Assembly: GCA_023460515.1 (NCBI GenBank)
Contig: JAEWPS010000016.1
Location: 1-64,000 of the forward strand
Length of the DNA stretch: 64,000 nucleotides
Source: Bacillota bacterium
GTDB taxonomy: Bacteria; Bacillota; Clostridia; TANB77; CAG-465
Direction of reading: 5' to 3'
Position 1 is the stretch's first letter. Every line of letters starts with the position of its first letter. A model generated the notes under the pieces. That model saw only the letters and a list, made by a program, of their open reading frames with translations, was not told the DNA's origin and did not search any database. A program made the position numbers and the translations under genes. Below, one piece after another: positions 36,853 through 45,355 of the stretch.

Positions 36853-37728
36853 ATGATACTTAGAGATGTTAGAAAAAACAAAATAGAATCGTTTTTTATA
36901 GTATCAATTTTTATAATTGTAATAATGATAGGAGTATATTACACTTGTATATATTTCGATTTCGGGCCAATTTCTGCAGTAATTGCACTTTTTGTTGCTT
37001 CCATAACAGCATTTATATCTTATTACAACAGTGATAAAATTATACTAACATTAAATGGAGCAAGACCTGCAACTGAAGAGCAAGATAAGTTAATTAGTAC
37101 AATTTTGGATAATCTATGTATTGCAGCTGGTCTTCCAAGACCTAAACTTTATGTTATTGAGGATTCTGCTCCTAACGCTTTTGCAACAGGAAGAAACCCA
37201 GAGCATGCTGTTATTTGTTTCACTACAGGATTAATAGAAAAAATGGACAAATATGAGCTTGAAGGTGTTATGGCACATGAATTATCACATATCAAAAATT
37301 ATGACATATTACTTTCAACTGTTGTTACAGTTTTTGTTGGTTTTGTAGTTATATTATCTGATAGTATTTCAAGATTTGCATTTGGACGTTCTAGAAATAG
37401 TGATGATAAAAACTCTGGAGTAGTTGCTATAATTGCTATAATTTTTCTAATACTTTCTCCTATATTTGCTACTTTAATGCAACTTGCCATATCTAGAAAA
37501 AGAGAATATTTAGCAGATAGTTCAGCAATTGAGCTTACTAGAAATCCAGAGGGTTTAAAGTCTGCTTTAACAAAACTTACTTTAGACACCGAACCATTAG
37601 AAGCAGCTAATAAATCGACTGCTCATATGTATATAGTAAATCCATTTAAAGGAAAGGATGTTGCTAATTTATTTTCAACACATCCACCTTTAGAAAAGAG
37701 AATTGAGCGCTTGCAAAATATACAGTAA
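36853..37728 (+). CDS. htpX: M48 membrane protease HtpX
   Basis: 291 aa. Two N-terminal helices, zinc motif MAHELSHIKNYD near residue 138, two further helices about 158-212, and the second Glu in KREYLADSSAIEL near 220. C-terminal FSTHPPLEKRIERL is the family end. Membrane protein quality control. 13 bp after lemA. Confidence 0.96.
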   Translation: MILRDVRKNKIESFFIVSIFIIVIMIGVYYTCIYFDFGPISAVIALFVASITAFISYYNSDKIILTLNGARPATEEQDKLISTILDNLCIAAGLPRPKLYVIEDSAPNAFATGRNPEHAVICFTTGLIEKMDKYELEGVMAHELSHIKNYDILLSTVVTVFVGFVVILSDSISRFAFGRSRNSDDKNSGVVAIIAIIFLILSPIFATLMQLAISRKREYLADSSAIELTRNPEGLKSALTKLTLDTEPLEAANKSTAHMYIVNPFKGKDVANLFSTHPPLEKRIERLQNIQ

Positions 37729-37738
37729 TATGATATAA

Positions 37739-37774
37739 TAACGTATGTTTATAAATAACATACGTTATTTTTTT
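37739..37774 (+). terminator. Terminator after htpX
   Basis: TAACGTATGTT/AACATACGTTA followed by a T-run. Confidence 0.8.
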
Positions 37775-37788
37775 AAGGAGGATTTTAA

Positions 37789-38298
37789 ATGAGAACAAGG
37801 GGTTTTGAAATTTGTAAAGGTTACGAAGATAAAAATATTGTTTTACCAGTTAGAAGTACTAAACATTCTGTTGCATATGACTTACAAGCACCCGAGGATA
37901 TAATAGTACCATCAATTTGGAAAGTTGTATTCGAAAATGCCAAAAGATTCTTTAGTGGAAATACTGAATACCTAGATATTATGCCTACAAAAATTTATAC
38001 TGGTGTAAAAGCTTATTTTGGCGAAGATGAAGTTATGATTATTGCAAATAGAAGTTCTGGTCCATCAAAAGTTGGACTTGTAATGGCAAATTCACTTGGT
38101 ATATTTGAATGTGATTATTATAATAATCCATCTAATGACGGAAACATAATCTACCAATACTATAACTTTTTTCCGACTGACTTACATATAAAAAAAGGTG
38201 ATAGAATTGGACAAGCATACTTCCAAAAGTTCTTAATAGCAGATGATGATAATGCAGATGGCACGCGTCAAGGAGGAATAGGAAGTACTGGTAAATAA
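37789..38298 (+). CDS. dUTPase-like nucleotide hydrolase
   Basis: 169 aa. The five trimeric dUTPase motifs can be followed: AYDLQAP near 29, NRSSGPSKVGL near 85, GIFECDYYNNPSNDG near 104, KKGDRIGQAYFQKF near 131 and GGIGSTG at the end. It would split dUTP (or a related dNTP) to dUMP. First gene of a pyrimidine deoxynucleotide operon. Confidence 0.85.
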   Translation: MRTRGFEICKGYEDKNIVLPVRSTKHSVAYDLQAPEDIIVPSIWKVVFENAKRFFSGNTEYLDIMPTKIYTGVKAYFGEDEVMIIANRSSGPSKVGLVMANSLGIFECDYYNNPSNDGNIIYQYYNFFPTDLHIKKGDRIGQAYFQKFLIADDDNADGTRQGGIGSTGK

Positions 38299-38300
38299 AT

Positions 38301-38861
38301 ATGAAGAAACGATTAATGATCGACATGGATGATGTTATTTGCAATGGCGGATTTCTGTATCTTGTAAATAAATTTACAAACAAAAATTATGTAATAGACG
38401 ATTTTGCTAATTACTATATGCAAGATATAATACCTGATGAAAATAAAGAAAAATGGCTTGATTTTTTTTCAAATAATAATATGTATGAAAAAGCTGATTT
38501 TATAGGTAATGCCCGTGAAATCATCGAACAGTTAAATAAAGAATATGAATTATTTATTGTAACTGCATATATAATTAAAGATAAACCTTCAATATCTGGA
38601 AGGTTACTTAAGGATAAATTTGAATGGCTGCAAACAAATCTTCCATTTATATTGCAAAAAAATTATATATTTACAGATCACAAAGAATTTATAGATTTTG
38701 ATATTAAAATAGATGACAAATTGTCTAATTTAGATGGAAATGCAAAAACAAAACTATTATTTACAGCTTATCATAATAAAAACTTTACAGACGAACATTT
38801 AAACAATTTAAATGTTAAAAGAGTGGATAACTGGGACGAAATTAAAAATATATTATTATAA
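38301..38861 (+). CDS. 5'(3')-deoxyribonucleotidase-like HAD phosphatase
   Basis: 186 aa. The HAD nucleophile motif IDMDDVICN is at residues 7-15, typical of the NT5C family; IVTAYI near 93 and IDDKLSNL near 140 supply the other acidic/Thr motifs. Two bases after the dUTPase-like gene, so co-translated. It would dephosphorylate dUMP/dTMP-type nucleotides. Confidence 0.85.
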   Translation: MKKRLMIDMDDVICNGGFLYLVNKFTNKNYVIDDFANYYMQDIIPDENKEKWLDFFSNNNMYEKADFIGNAREIIEQLNKEYELFIVTAYIIKDKPSISGRLLKDKFEWLQTNLPFILQKNYIFTDHKEFIDFDIKIDDKLSNLDGNAKTKLLFTAYHNKNFTDEHLNNLNVKRVDNWDEIKNILL

Positions 38862-38879
38862 AAAGGGGATGAATATATT

Positions 38880-39362
38880 ATGGGAAAAAGAAACGATTAT
38901 ATTTCTTGGGATGAATATTTCATGGGTATAGCTAAACTTTCAGAAGAAAGAAGTAAAGATCCAAGTACACAAGTTGGTGCATGTATAGTAAATAAAGAAA
39001 ATAGAATATTATCTATAGGCTATAACGGGCTTCCAAACCGTGTTTCAGACGATCAAATCTCTTGGGAAAGAATTGGTTCACCTATGGATACAAAATACTT
39101 CTATGTGTGTCATGCAGAGCTTAACGCAATACTTAATAACAGAAACAACAATTTAGATGGTGCTATATTATACGTTTCATTATTTCCATGTAATGAATGT
39201 GCAAAAGTTATTATACAATCAGGAATAGAGAAAGTCATTTATTATGATGATAAATATGCAGATACAGATAGTACAAAAGCATCAAAAAAGATGTTTGACT
39301 TGGCTGGAATAGAATACGTTCCATATATAAAGAAAAACAAAAAAATTGAAATAGAATTATAA
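38880..39362 (+). CDS. dCMP deaminase (ComEB-like)
   Basis: 160 aa. Zinc motifs CHAELNAI near residue 81 and PCNECAK near 107; substrate-binding STQVGACIVN near 29. Converts dCMP to dUMP, consistent with the dUTPase and nucleotidase genes before it. Confidence 0.93.
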   Translation: MGKRNDYISWDEYFMGIAKLSEERSKDPSTQVGACIVNKENRILSIGYNGLPNRVSDDQISWERIGSPMDTKYFYVCHAELNAILNNRNNNLDGAILYVSLFPCNECAKVIIQSGIEKVIYYDDKYADTDSTKASKKMFDLAGIEYVPYIKKNKKIEIEL

Positions 39363-39376
39363 TTAATAATATTATA

Positions 39377-39413
39377 AAGAATAACCGATTCATAAAGTGA
39401 ATCGGTTATTCTT
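39377..39413. terminator. Bidirectional terminator
   Basis: 16-bp stem AAGAATAACCGATTCA with its complement, between convergent genes. Confidence 0.88.
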
Positions 39414-40432
39414 TATTTACCATATATATTTTTAATAAAATCATTTTTTGCATCAGTATAATCAGTTGTAAAATAATATACACCTCTTATTGTTTTCCCT
39501 TCACTATATTCTGCTGCAGGTATTTGAGCAGACACCATGTTTTTTAAATATTCATTTTTATTAGATACAACATTTAATAAACTTCCGATATACCCAGCAA
39601 TATCTATATTGGTTTTTACTTCCTCCAAAACGATATCTGAAACATCTAGTACTTCCACAGGATTTAATGAAGAAACTTTTTTTATTAGGGCTTCTAATAC
39701 TTTTCTTTGTCTACCTGCTCTTACAAAGTCATCTCCTATAGTTCTGTTTCTAGAATGTGTTAACGCTTGTTCTCCATCTAATTTTACTTTTCCAGATGAA
39801 GTTAACTTCTTAACTTCATTCTTGCTTATGGCATAGTCTTCTGAAGAACGTCCATTTATATATTGCATCTCTGCATCTGTTATTTCTAACTCTATTCCAC
39901 CAATCTCGTTTATTACATTTATTAATCCAGAAAAATCTATCGTAACATATTCTGTTAAATTTAATCCAAAATTCTGATTTATTGTCTTAATAGCAAGTTG
40001 TTCTTTTCCATAAGAATATGCATGATTTATCTTATCTTTTCCATGCTCAGGAATTGTAACATATGTATCTCTTGGAATACTAATTAGACTGATTCCTTTA
40101 TTTTTAGGATTAATTGAAGCAATCATAATTGTATCACTTCTACCAGAAAACTCTCCTTCAGTCTCTCTTGAATCTACACCAAAAAAAACAACTGTCTTAA
40201 CATCACTAAATTCAGATTTAGATAATGTATCTGATACCTCACCAAAGATATCACTATTTACAGCTAAATCCTCTTTATTAATTTCTTCAAATTCTACTTT
40301 AGACATTTGAGAATAAATCCTACTTACAGTATAACCTGTTATTAAAAAAACTCCTATTATAATTAAAGCCATAATATTTTTAATTATATGAGGCTTTTTT
40401 ACTTTTTTATTATTTTTATTAATAGTTATCAC
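39413..40432 (-). CDS. LytR-CpsA-Psr (LCP) family cell-wall polymer transferase
   Basis: 339 aa. N-terminal membrane anchor (about 18-40). LCP core: FFGVDSRE, GRSDTIMIASINP, ISIPRDTYVTIP near 145-155, and HSRNRTIGDDFVRAGRQRKV near 240. Attaches teichoic-acid-like polymers to peptidoglycan outside the membrane. The GT2/TagF-like enzyme at 5580 could make such a polymer. Confidence 0.94.
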   Translation of the reverse strand: MITINKNNKKVKKPHIIKNIMALIIIGVFLITGYTVSRIYSQMSKVEFEEINKEDLAVNSDIFGEVSDTLSKSEFSDVKTVVFFGVDSRETEGEFSGRSDTIMIASINPKNKGISLISIPRDTYVTIPEHGKDKINHAYSYGKEQLAIKTINQNFGLNLTEYVTIDFSGLINVINEIGGIELEITDAEMQYINGRSSEDYAISKNEVKKLTSSGKVKLDGEQALTHSRNRTIGDDFVRAGRQRKVLEALIKKVSSLNPVEVLDVSDIVLEEVKTNIDIAGYIGSLLNVVSNKNEYLKNMVSAQIPAAEYSEGKTIRGVYYFTTDYTDAKNDFIKNIYGK

Positions 40433-40582
40433 TCCTTATATAGTATTTACTAGTGAAATAAATTTTATTCAATACTTAAAATTTATTTCACTTTTATTAT
40501 ACACTAATTATACCATTATTTCAACATTTTCTATCCCGCTAAGACTTATTTATATAATGTATAATGTATTTAATAAAAACTA

Positions 40583-40611
40583 TTGAAATAACTATTGAAA
40601 TATGATACAAT
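40583..40611 (+). promoter_or_regulatory. tRNA-Glu promoter
   Basis: TTGAAA, 17-nt spacer, TACAAT. Confidence 0.65.
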
Positions 40612-40626
40612 ATATCTTAGTGACAT

Positions 40627-40701
40627 GGCCCATTGGTCAAGCGGTTAAGACGTAGCCCTCTCAAGGCTGAATCATGGGTTCGATTCCCGTATGGGTCACC
40701 A
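40627..40701 (+). tRNA. tRNA-Glu (CUC)
   Basis: Acceptor GGCCCAT/ATGGGTC, anticodon loop CTCTCAA (anticodon CTC), T-arm GGGTTCGATTCCC, CCA encoded. Rho-independent terminator AGACGG/CCGTCT with T-run at 40705-40727. Confidence 0.95.
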
Positions 40702-40868
40702 TTTAGACGGTATTCGCCGTCTTTTTCTTTGCCTTTTTATTCTTCTACATTGCTTTAATACCAACGTATAATACTCTTATTACTCTTTCAAGTATTTTTA
40801 AATCTTTTTATTATATTTTTGACGTTGCATTATTTGTTGCATTAAATTACTATTTTCATACAATACTA

Positions 40869-40896
40869 TTGACAAATAAAAATAAAGTGGTATAAT
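40869..40896 (+). promoter_or_regulatory. Promoter
   Basis: TTGACA (40869-40874), 16-nt spacer, TATAAT (40891-40896). Confidence 0.75.
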
Positions 40897-40939
40897 ATGT
40901 AAAAATATGTAATTAAAATATAGAAAGGGAGTGATTAAA

Positions 40940-41605
40940 TTGAAAAAAACTTTTATAATAACATTTGTAAGTGTTGTAGCAACTTTAGGTCTAAGTTATA
41001 GTTTGGTATTTGCAACTAATAATCAAGTTAAAGACGAAACAATTAATTCGCAAGTGTCTGAAATTGAAACTTTAAATAATAGTTTATCAGCATTACAAGA
41101 AAATGTTAATGATTTACAAAATAAAGTTGAAACTAATGGCACAACTGAAATATTTAGCACACCTACCGAAACAACAGAGCCTCAAACTGATATACAATCT
41201 CAACTTAATTTAGCAAGTTCACAAATACAACAATTAACTAACGAAGTAGATACAAGAAATAATAAACTTAATCAATTACAATCTACTAAAAATGCTTTAG
41301 AATTACAACTTAAAAACGCTAAAGATGGTGTTGAGTCATGGTTTCAACAAAGTCGAGATTTAACAGCTAAAAGAAATGAATTACTTTCAGAATACAATTA
41401 TATCACAACGCAAAAAATAATAGTAACTGTTGATCCTGCTGAATTACAACTTGTAAAACAACGTAAAACTCAATTAGAATTAGAATTGCAAGAAAATGAA
41501 ACTAAAAGACAAGAAGCCTCTAGTAGTAGAGTTAGTTTAGAGAAACAAATTCCAATTTTAGAATCACAAATTGCAGATTTAGAAAAACAAATGTTAGGTT
41601 TATAA
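40940..41605 (+). CDS. Secreted coiled-coil protein
   Basis: 221 aa from the TTG at 40940 placed after AAAGGGAGTGA (the in-frame GTG at 40931 lies inside that ribosome site). Signal peptide MKKTFIITFVSVVATLGLSY..., likely cut after Val-Phe-Ala. The rest is Gln/Asn/Glu-rich heptad coiled coil in two blocks (about 25-125 and 150-220) with a Thr/Pro break. Single-gene unit between tRNA-Glu and the prophage; role unknown. Confidence 0.7.
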   Translation: MKKTFIITFVSVVATLGLSYSLVFATNNQVKDETINSQVSEIETLNNSLSALQENVNDLQNKVETNGTTEIFSTPTETTEPQTDIQSQLNLASSQIQQLTNEVDTRNNKLNQLQSTKNALELQLKNAKDGVESWFQQSRDLTAKRNELLSEYNYITTQKIIVTVDPAELQLVKQRKTQLELELQENETKRQEASSSRVSLEKQIPILESQIADLEKQMLGL

Positions 41606-41640
41606 AAAATAAGGTAGAGGAATTAACCCCTACCTTTTTT
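41606..41640. terminator. Bidirectional terminator
   Basis: AAGGTAG/CTACCTT with flanking A and T runs. Confidence 0.75.
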
Positions 41641-41875
41641 GTGCCTTTTTATTTATAATTATCCGTGTGTAGTATTTTTCAGTATCTTTGTTTTTATGAA
41701 GTTTGACATGATGACAATTCCAGCATAATAAAACGCAATTTTCTAAAGTATATTTTCCACCATCTCGTTTAAACCGTAGTGCATGATGAATATCTAGCCG
41801 AATTTTACAACCACATAAAAAACATTGTTCTCCATCTCTTGCAATTAATTGCCTTCTTAATTCTTTCTTTGACAT
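41630..41875 (-). CDS. HNH endonuclease
   Basis: 81 aa. Zinc-binding Cys pairs FLCGC and LLCWNCHH with the catalytic DIHHALRF (HNH fold). It has two in-frame CGG codons (codon 34 inside the HNH motif, and one near the C-terminus at 41661). A +1 shift at the first would destroy the motif, so here CGG must be read as a triplet if the gene works. A shift at the second would end the protein at 71 aa (YYTG). Ribosome site AAAGGAG. Confidence 0.85.
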   Translation of the reverse strand: MSKKELRRQLIARDGEQCFLCGCKIRLDIHHALRFKRDGGKYTLENCVLLCWNCHHVKLHKNKDTEKYYTRIIINKKAQKR

Positions 41876-42012
41876 ATGTCAACACTCCTTTCAAATTATT
41901 GATTAGATAAATATACTTTAAATGGTGACTGAACGTCCTAGAACGTCGATACAGTCATTTTTATTGTTAACAAGTAATTTATACGTTTAGAATAAACAAA
42001 CGTTTAAAATGT

Positions 42013-42042
42013 ATATAAGAGAGTTTTTACACTCTCTTATAT
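42013..42042 (-). terminator. End of prophage late transcript
   Basis: ATATAAGAGAGT/ACTCTCTTATAT with a 6-nt loop. Confidence 0.75.
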
Positions 42043-42669
42043 TTTTGTTAATCCCCAAGCCCACACATAGTTACCTTTTTTTGATTTGTACCATTTATTT
42101 CTACCATCTTTGAAAGGATCTTCTCCTATAACAATTTCAGTTGCCATAAATGTGTTCCCTTTTTTTAATTCTTTACTACCTGCTAATGCAGATTGTGAAT
42201 TTGCTTGATTTCTTACCATTGCTTTTTCTTTATCAACTCTCACAATAAATTCTTCAATTAAATTATTTTGATTTCTTGGTCTCAAAAATACTAGTGGTGC
42301 TAAATATGTGTAATTGTGATTTTCCTCTGTAAGTTTCTGCGACACCCAGTTTTGGTCTAGTGTTTTAAACGTATTAACATCTGCCTGCCCTAAACAAATT
42401 GCAACATGTCCAAATTTACCACCAGTCCATACCGCAATATCTCCTTTTTGTGGAACAAATGCAGGATAATTATTTATTCTTTCAACTTGTCCCATTACAT
42501 AAGTATTCCTTAAAATATTTTTAGCAACATCTGCACCAGTATCCTTTCTAAGTTCTAATACATGTTTACAATAGTAATTATATAAGTCCATACATTGTTT
42601 GCCATAGTAACCATCGGTATCAACTCCACCTTGTCTTTTTACATCGTTTAAAAATTCGTTAAATTTCAT
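42037..42669 (-). CDS. CHAP-domain endolysin
   Basis: 210 aa, no signal peptide. CHAP catalytic Cys in GKQCMDLYNYY near residue 26 and His in FGHVAICLG near 88, followed by a C-terminal domain of SH3-like wall-binding type (about 140-210). Last lysis gene; its stop lies in the terminator hairpin 42013-42042. Confidence 0.88.
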   Translation of the reverse strand: MKFNEFLNDVKRQGGVDTDGYYGKQCMDLYNYYCKHVLELRKDTGADVAKNILRNTYVMGQVERINNYPAFVPQKGDIAVWTGGKFGHVAICLGQADVNTFKTLDQNWVSQKLTEENHNYTYLAPLVFLRPRNQNNLIEEFIVRVDKEKAMVRNQANSQSALAGSKELKKGNTFMATEIVIGEDPFKDGRNKWYKSKKGNYVWAWGLTKI

Positions 42670-42720
42670 ATTTATTCCTCCATATTTTGGTTTTAAACCA
42701 TTATTTTTATATAAGGTGTA

Positions 42721-42918
42721 TCATTTTATGTCTGTATTTTCTGGTTTTGTAAAATAATAAGTAATTATTGCTGATGCTATTGCCATAAATGCTGTAACAT
42801 CTAAAACTCCTTTAAAAGTTAATATACAAGTTGTAACTATTACTAATAAACTTAATATAGTTTTTACTTTAAATAAATCTGCTAAATTTTTTAATACTTT
42901 TATTCCTGCTTCTTTCAT
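42721..42918 (-). CDS. Phage holin-like protein (65 aa)
   Basis: Two hydrophobic helices (about residues 18-36 and 38-56), charged ends, directly before the endolysin. Position and topology indicate a holin. Confidence 0.7.
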   Translation of the reverse strand: MKEAGIKVLKNLADLFKVKTILSLLVIVTTCILTFKGVLDVTAFMAIASAIITYYFTKPENTDIK

Positions 42919-42923
42919 TTAAA

Positions 42924-43145
42924 TCACTCCCTTTCTTTTTCCAAAAAGAATATTCTTTTTTCATGGTCATTGATTTTCACATCATGTCCTTTTATTTCTT
43001 GTTTACTTTCTGTAACAATTCCATTTATGTTTTCCATTGTTGTATTTAACTTTGTTATTGATGTATTAAGTTTTATTATAGGTGTTACTACTGCTATTAA
43101 ACTAACAATAAATCCCAATAAATAAATTATTTGTATATTTTCCAT
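42924..43145 (-). CDS. XhlA-like/holin-associated protein (73 aa)
   Basis: N-terminal membrane helix (about 5-25) followed by a coiled-coil segment ending EKRIFFLEKERE. Topology is the reverse of classical XhlA, so the family assignment is loose; the lysis-cassette position is clear. Confidence 0.6.
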   Translation of the reverse strand: MENIQIIYLLGFIVSLIAVVTPIIKLNTSITKLNTTMENINGIVTESKQEIKGHDVKINDHEKRIFFLEKERE

Positions 43146-43154
43146 ATTATCCCC

Positions 43155-43670
43155 CTATAAATCATTAGAAGCCAACTTATAGCAACTTCTTTTTCTTCTA
43201 TTTTGAGCTTGTTCTTTCATTGTTGACCATTTACAGTTATAAAATTCATAGTTACCATTATTGTCAATTCTATCAAGTGTCGTATTTCTTGCACCATAAA
43301 TAGCTAAGTGTTGAATATAACTTTCGTACATATCGTTTTTAAAACTTTCAAAACTATTCCACAAAAACTTAATTCCTCTTGCACCATAATTTATATAGTT
43401 AATTGTGTTTGAATTATTACACCTTGCTTTAACAGAAGAATATTTATTGTAAAATGATGTTTTAGCCATATTGTGTAATGGTTTGAAATTTTTACCTATA
43501 CAACCGCAACTTTTAATATCGCCTTTAATAACATGTCCTCTTTCTATTACTTTTTCGTTTCCACAATCACACTTAAACAACCAGTATTTAATATTATTTT
43601 TACTGTGATCTAATCTTATTGCTGTTAATTTATTAAATTTTAAATTAGTTATATCTTTTATTTTACCCAT
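43155..43670 (-). CDS. Free-standing phage homing-endonuclease-like protein
   Basis: 171 aa. N-terminal zinc-finger module F-K-CDCGNEKVI...KSCGCIG, then DNA-binding/AP2-like region with ARCNNSNTINYINYGARGI and LDRIDNNGNYEFYNCKW, a layout common in intronless homing endonucleases of phages. Inserted between tail and lysis genes. Confidence 0.75.
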   Translation of the reverse strand: MGKIKDITNLKFNKLTAIRLDHSKNNIKYWLFKCDCGNEKVIERGHVIKGDIKSCGCIGKNFKPLHNMAKTSFYNKYSSVKARCNNSNTINYINYGARGIKFLWNSFESFKNDMYESYIQHLAIYGARNTTLDRIDNNGNYEFYNCKWSTMKEQAQNRRKRSCYKLASNDL

Positions 43671-43682
43671 TTTATGCCTCCA

Positions 43683-44444
43683 TCAGATATAAGCACATAC
43701 TGCTTTTATTATTGATGGAGCATTTGCACCTTCTAATTTTAAAGAAGCTAAACCACTAACATCAGTCTTAATGTTTATATAATAAATAGTTTTTGATGTT
43801 AAATTTACAGGATTATCTTTTTTGAATGTAGAAAGTTTAGCAGTAACAGGTCCTACATAATCTTGAAAATTAAATCTAGGATCAGTTGAACTATTATTTG
43901 TAGTTGAAAGTGTTGAAAATATACTTACATCTCCAGCAGATGTTCTTGCACCTGTAACAACTCCGCTATCTGATAAGTCCCATAATCCTATTGGTATTTC
44001 TTTTGATACAAAGTTATACCAAGTATTTGCTACTGGTGATGACTGTGTATAAGTAGTTACATTTTGGAATATTACACTCCATTTATCGGTATCCATAGGA
44101 AAACTATAGGGTGCTTTATGAACTGAAAAATACACATCACTAATAGTTGTATTAGTTAATGTGTAATCTGTTCCACCATATATTTTAATGTCTGTATATG
44201 TTCCATCAAAAGCGCCTATAGCTGTTATAATTCCAAATTTAATTGTTGTCTGTGTATATTTTATCTTCATACCTACTGATAAAAAACTTCCAACATCTCC
44301 AGTAAATCTTATTGTAAATGTTGGAGCATCTGCGTTTAAATAAGTTGCTGTTTCAACAACTTTAGTCCATCCGCCTGCAAGGTTATTAAGATTTGTCGCA
44401 TTTAATTTGCTTTGTATGCTTGGGAAGTTTTGCCAAAATGCCAT
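43683..44444 (-). CDS. Phage tail/baseplate protein, unknown
   Basis: 253 aa, Thr/Ser/Tyr-rich and beta-strand-like, no membrane segments. Lies 2 bp after the next upstream tail gene; probably a receptor-binding or tail-tip component. Confidence 0.55.
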   Translation of the reverse strand: MAFWQNFPSIQSKLNATNLNNLAGGWTKVVETATYLNADAPTFTIRFTGDVGSFLSVGMKIKYTQTTIKFGIITAIGAFDGTYTDIKIYGGTDYTLTNTTISDVYFSVHKAPYSFPMDTDKWSVIFQNVTTYTQSSPVANTWYNFVSKEIPIGLWDLSDSGVVTGARTSAGDVSIFSTLSTTNNSSTDPRFNFQDYVGPVTAKLSTFKKDNPVNLTSKTIYYINIKTDVSGLASLKLEGANAPSIIKAVCAYI

Positions 44445-44446
44445 AT

Positions 44447-45355
44447 TTAGACACCCCTTTCATAAGTAATTTTTAGACTAACCTTTTCGTTATCAAAAGT
44501 TTCATCTAAATCTTTTATTTGATTTTTTATATAATAAAAAAGCCCAGTATCTACTGCGCCATTATAAATTTTGTATTTTTGAAATAATGTAAAGTACTTT
44601 TGATCTTCAGGTATTAAATCTTCACTTGGATATAAATCTTCTTCAGGATAAAAAGGTATTCCTTCTGAATTTAAATATAAATCACCAGTAAATTTAATTT
44701 CATCTACTATAGTATTATCTATAGTAATATTAGTCATTGATAATTCGGGTGATTCATATCCTATAGCTATACTGTCTAAATATCCATATTTACCGCCTAT
44801 TCCATATTGACATAAATGATATGGTATTAATTCTTCAGTAATTCCACCATGATAATATGTATCCTGTCTTACAAAATTCAAAGTCATTCCTTCATATGGC
44901 ACTATATTAAATTCAGTTAAATCTAACCAAGCATATAAGTAATCATTTGTACCATAATAATTAATATCTCCAAATCCTACTCCTGTTATTATGTTTCCGA
45001 AAATTGCATAATAAGAACCATCTAACAGTTGCGTATATCTATGTGTTATTGTTAAAAAATTTTCGTTGTAAATTATATCACTATCTAATTCTGCACCAAA
45101 AACAAATTGACTATCTATAACTCCACCATCGTTAATAATTGATGTAGATAATTCCGTTATTGTTTGTGGAGTTATTGTTATAAATAATTTATTCATTTCT
45201 ACTATTGGTTGGCTTGTCCCTATTAGATTCTGCATTATATGATTTTTATATCTTTGTACGTAAAGGTTGGTTATTAAATTTCTTTTTTCAATAGTCTTAA
45301 TAGATCCATCTTTTTGAGTTATTTCTATTTTAACAAAGTCGTTTTTAATTTTCAT
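44447..45355 (-). CDS. Phage tail protein, unknown
   Basis: 302 aa, acidic, aromatic-rich, mostly beta. Overlaps the end of the preceding tail-hub gene by 11 bp. Internal acidic segment PEEDLYPSEDLIPED near 236. Confidence 0.55.
   Translation of the reverse strand: MKIKNDFVKIEITQKDGSIKTIEKRNLITNLYVQRYKNHIMQNLIGTSQPIVEMNKLFITITPQTITELSTSIINDGGVIDSQFVFGAELDSDIIYNENFLTITHRYTQLLDGSYYAIFGNIITGVGFGDINYYGTNDYLYAWLDLTEFNIVPYEGMTLNFVRQDTYYHGGITEELIPYHLCQYGIGGKYGYLDSIAIGYESPELSMTNITIDNTIVDEIKFTGDLYLNSEGIPFYPEEDLYPSEDLIPEDQKYFTLFQKYKIYNGAVDTGLFYYIKNQIKDLDETFDNEKVSLKITYERGV

Noticed and set aside
41928..41960. GAACGTC direct repeat flanked by TGACTG/CAGTCA as prophage attachment site
   Set aside because: No second copy in the window to support it.
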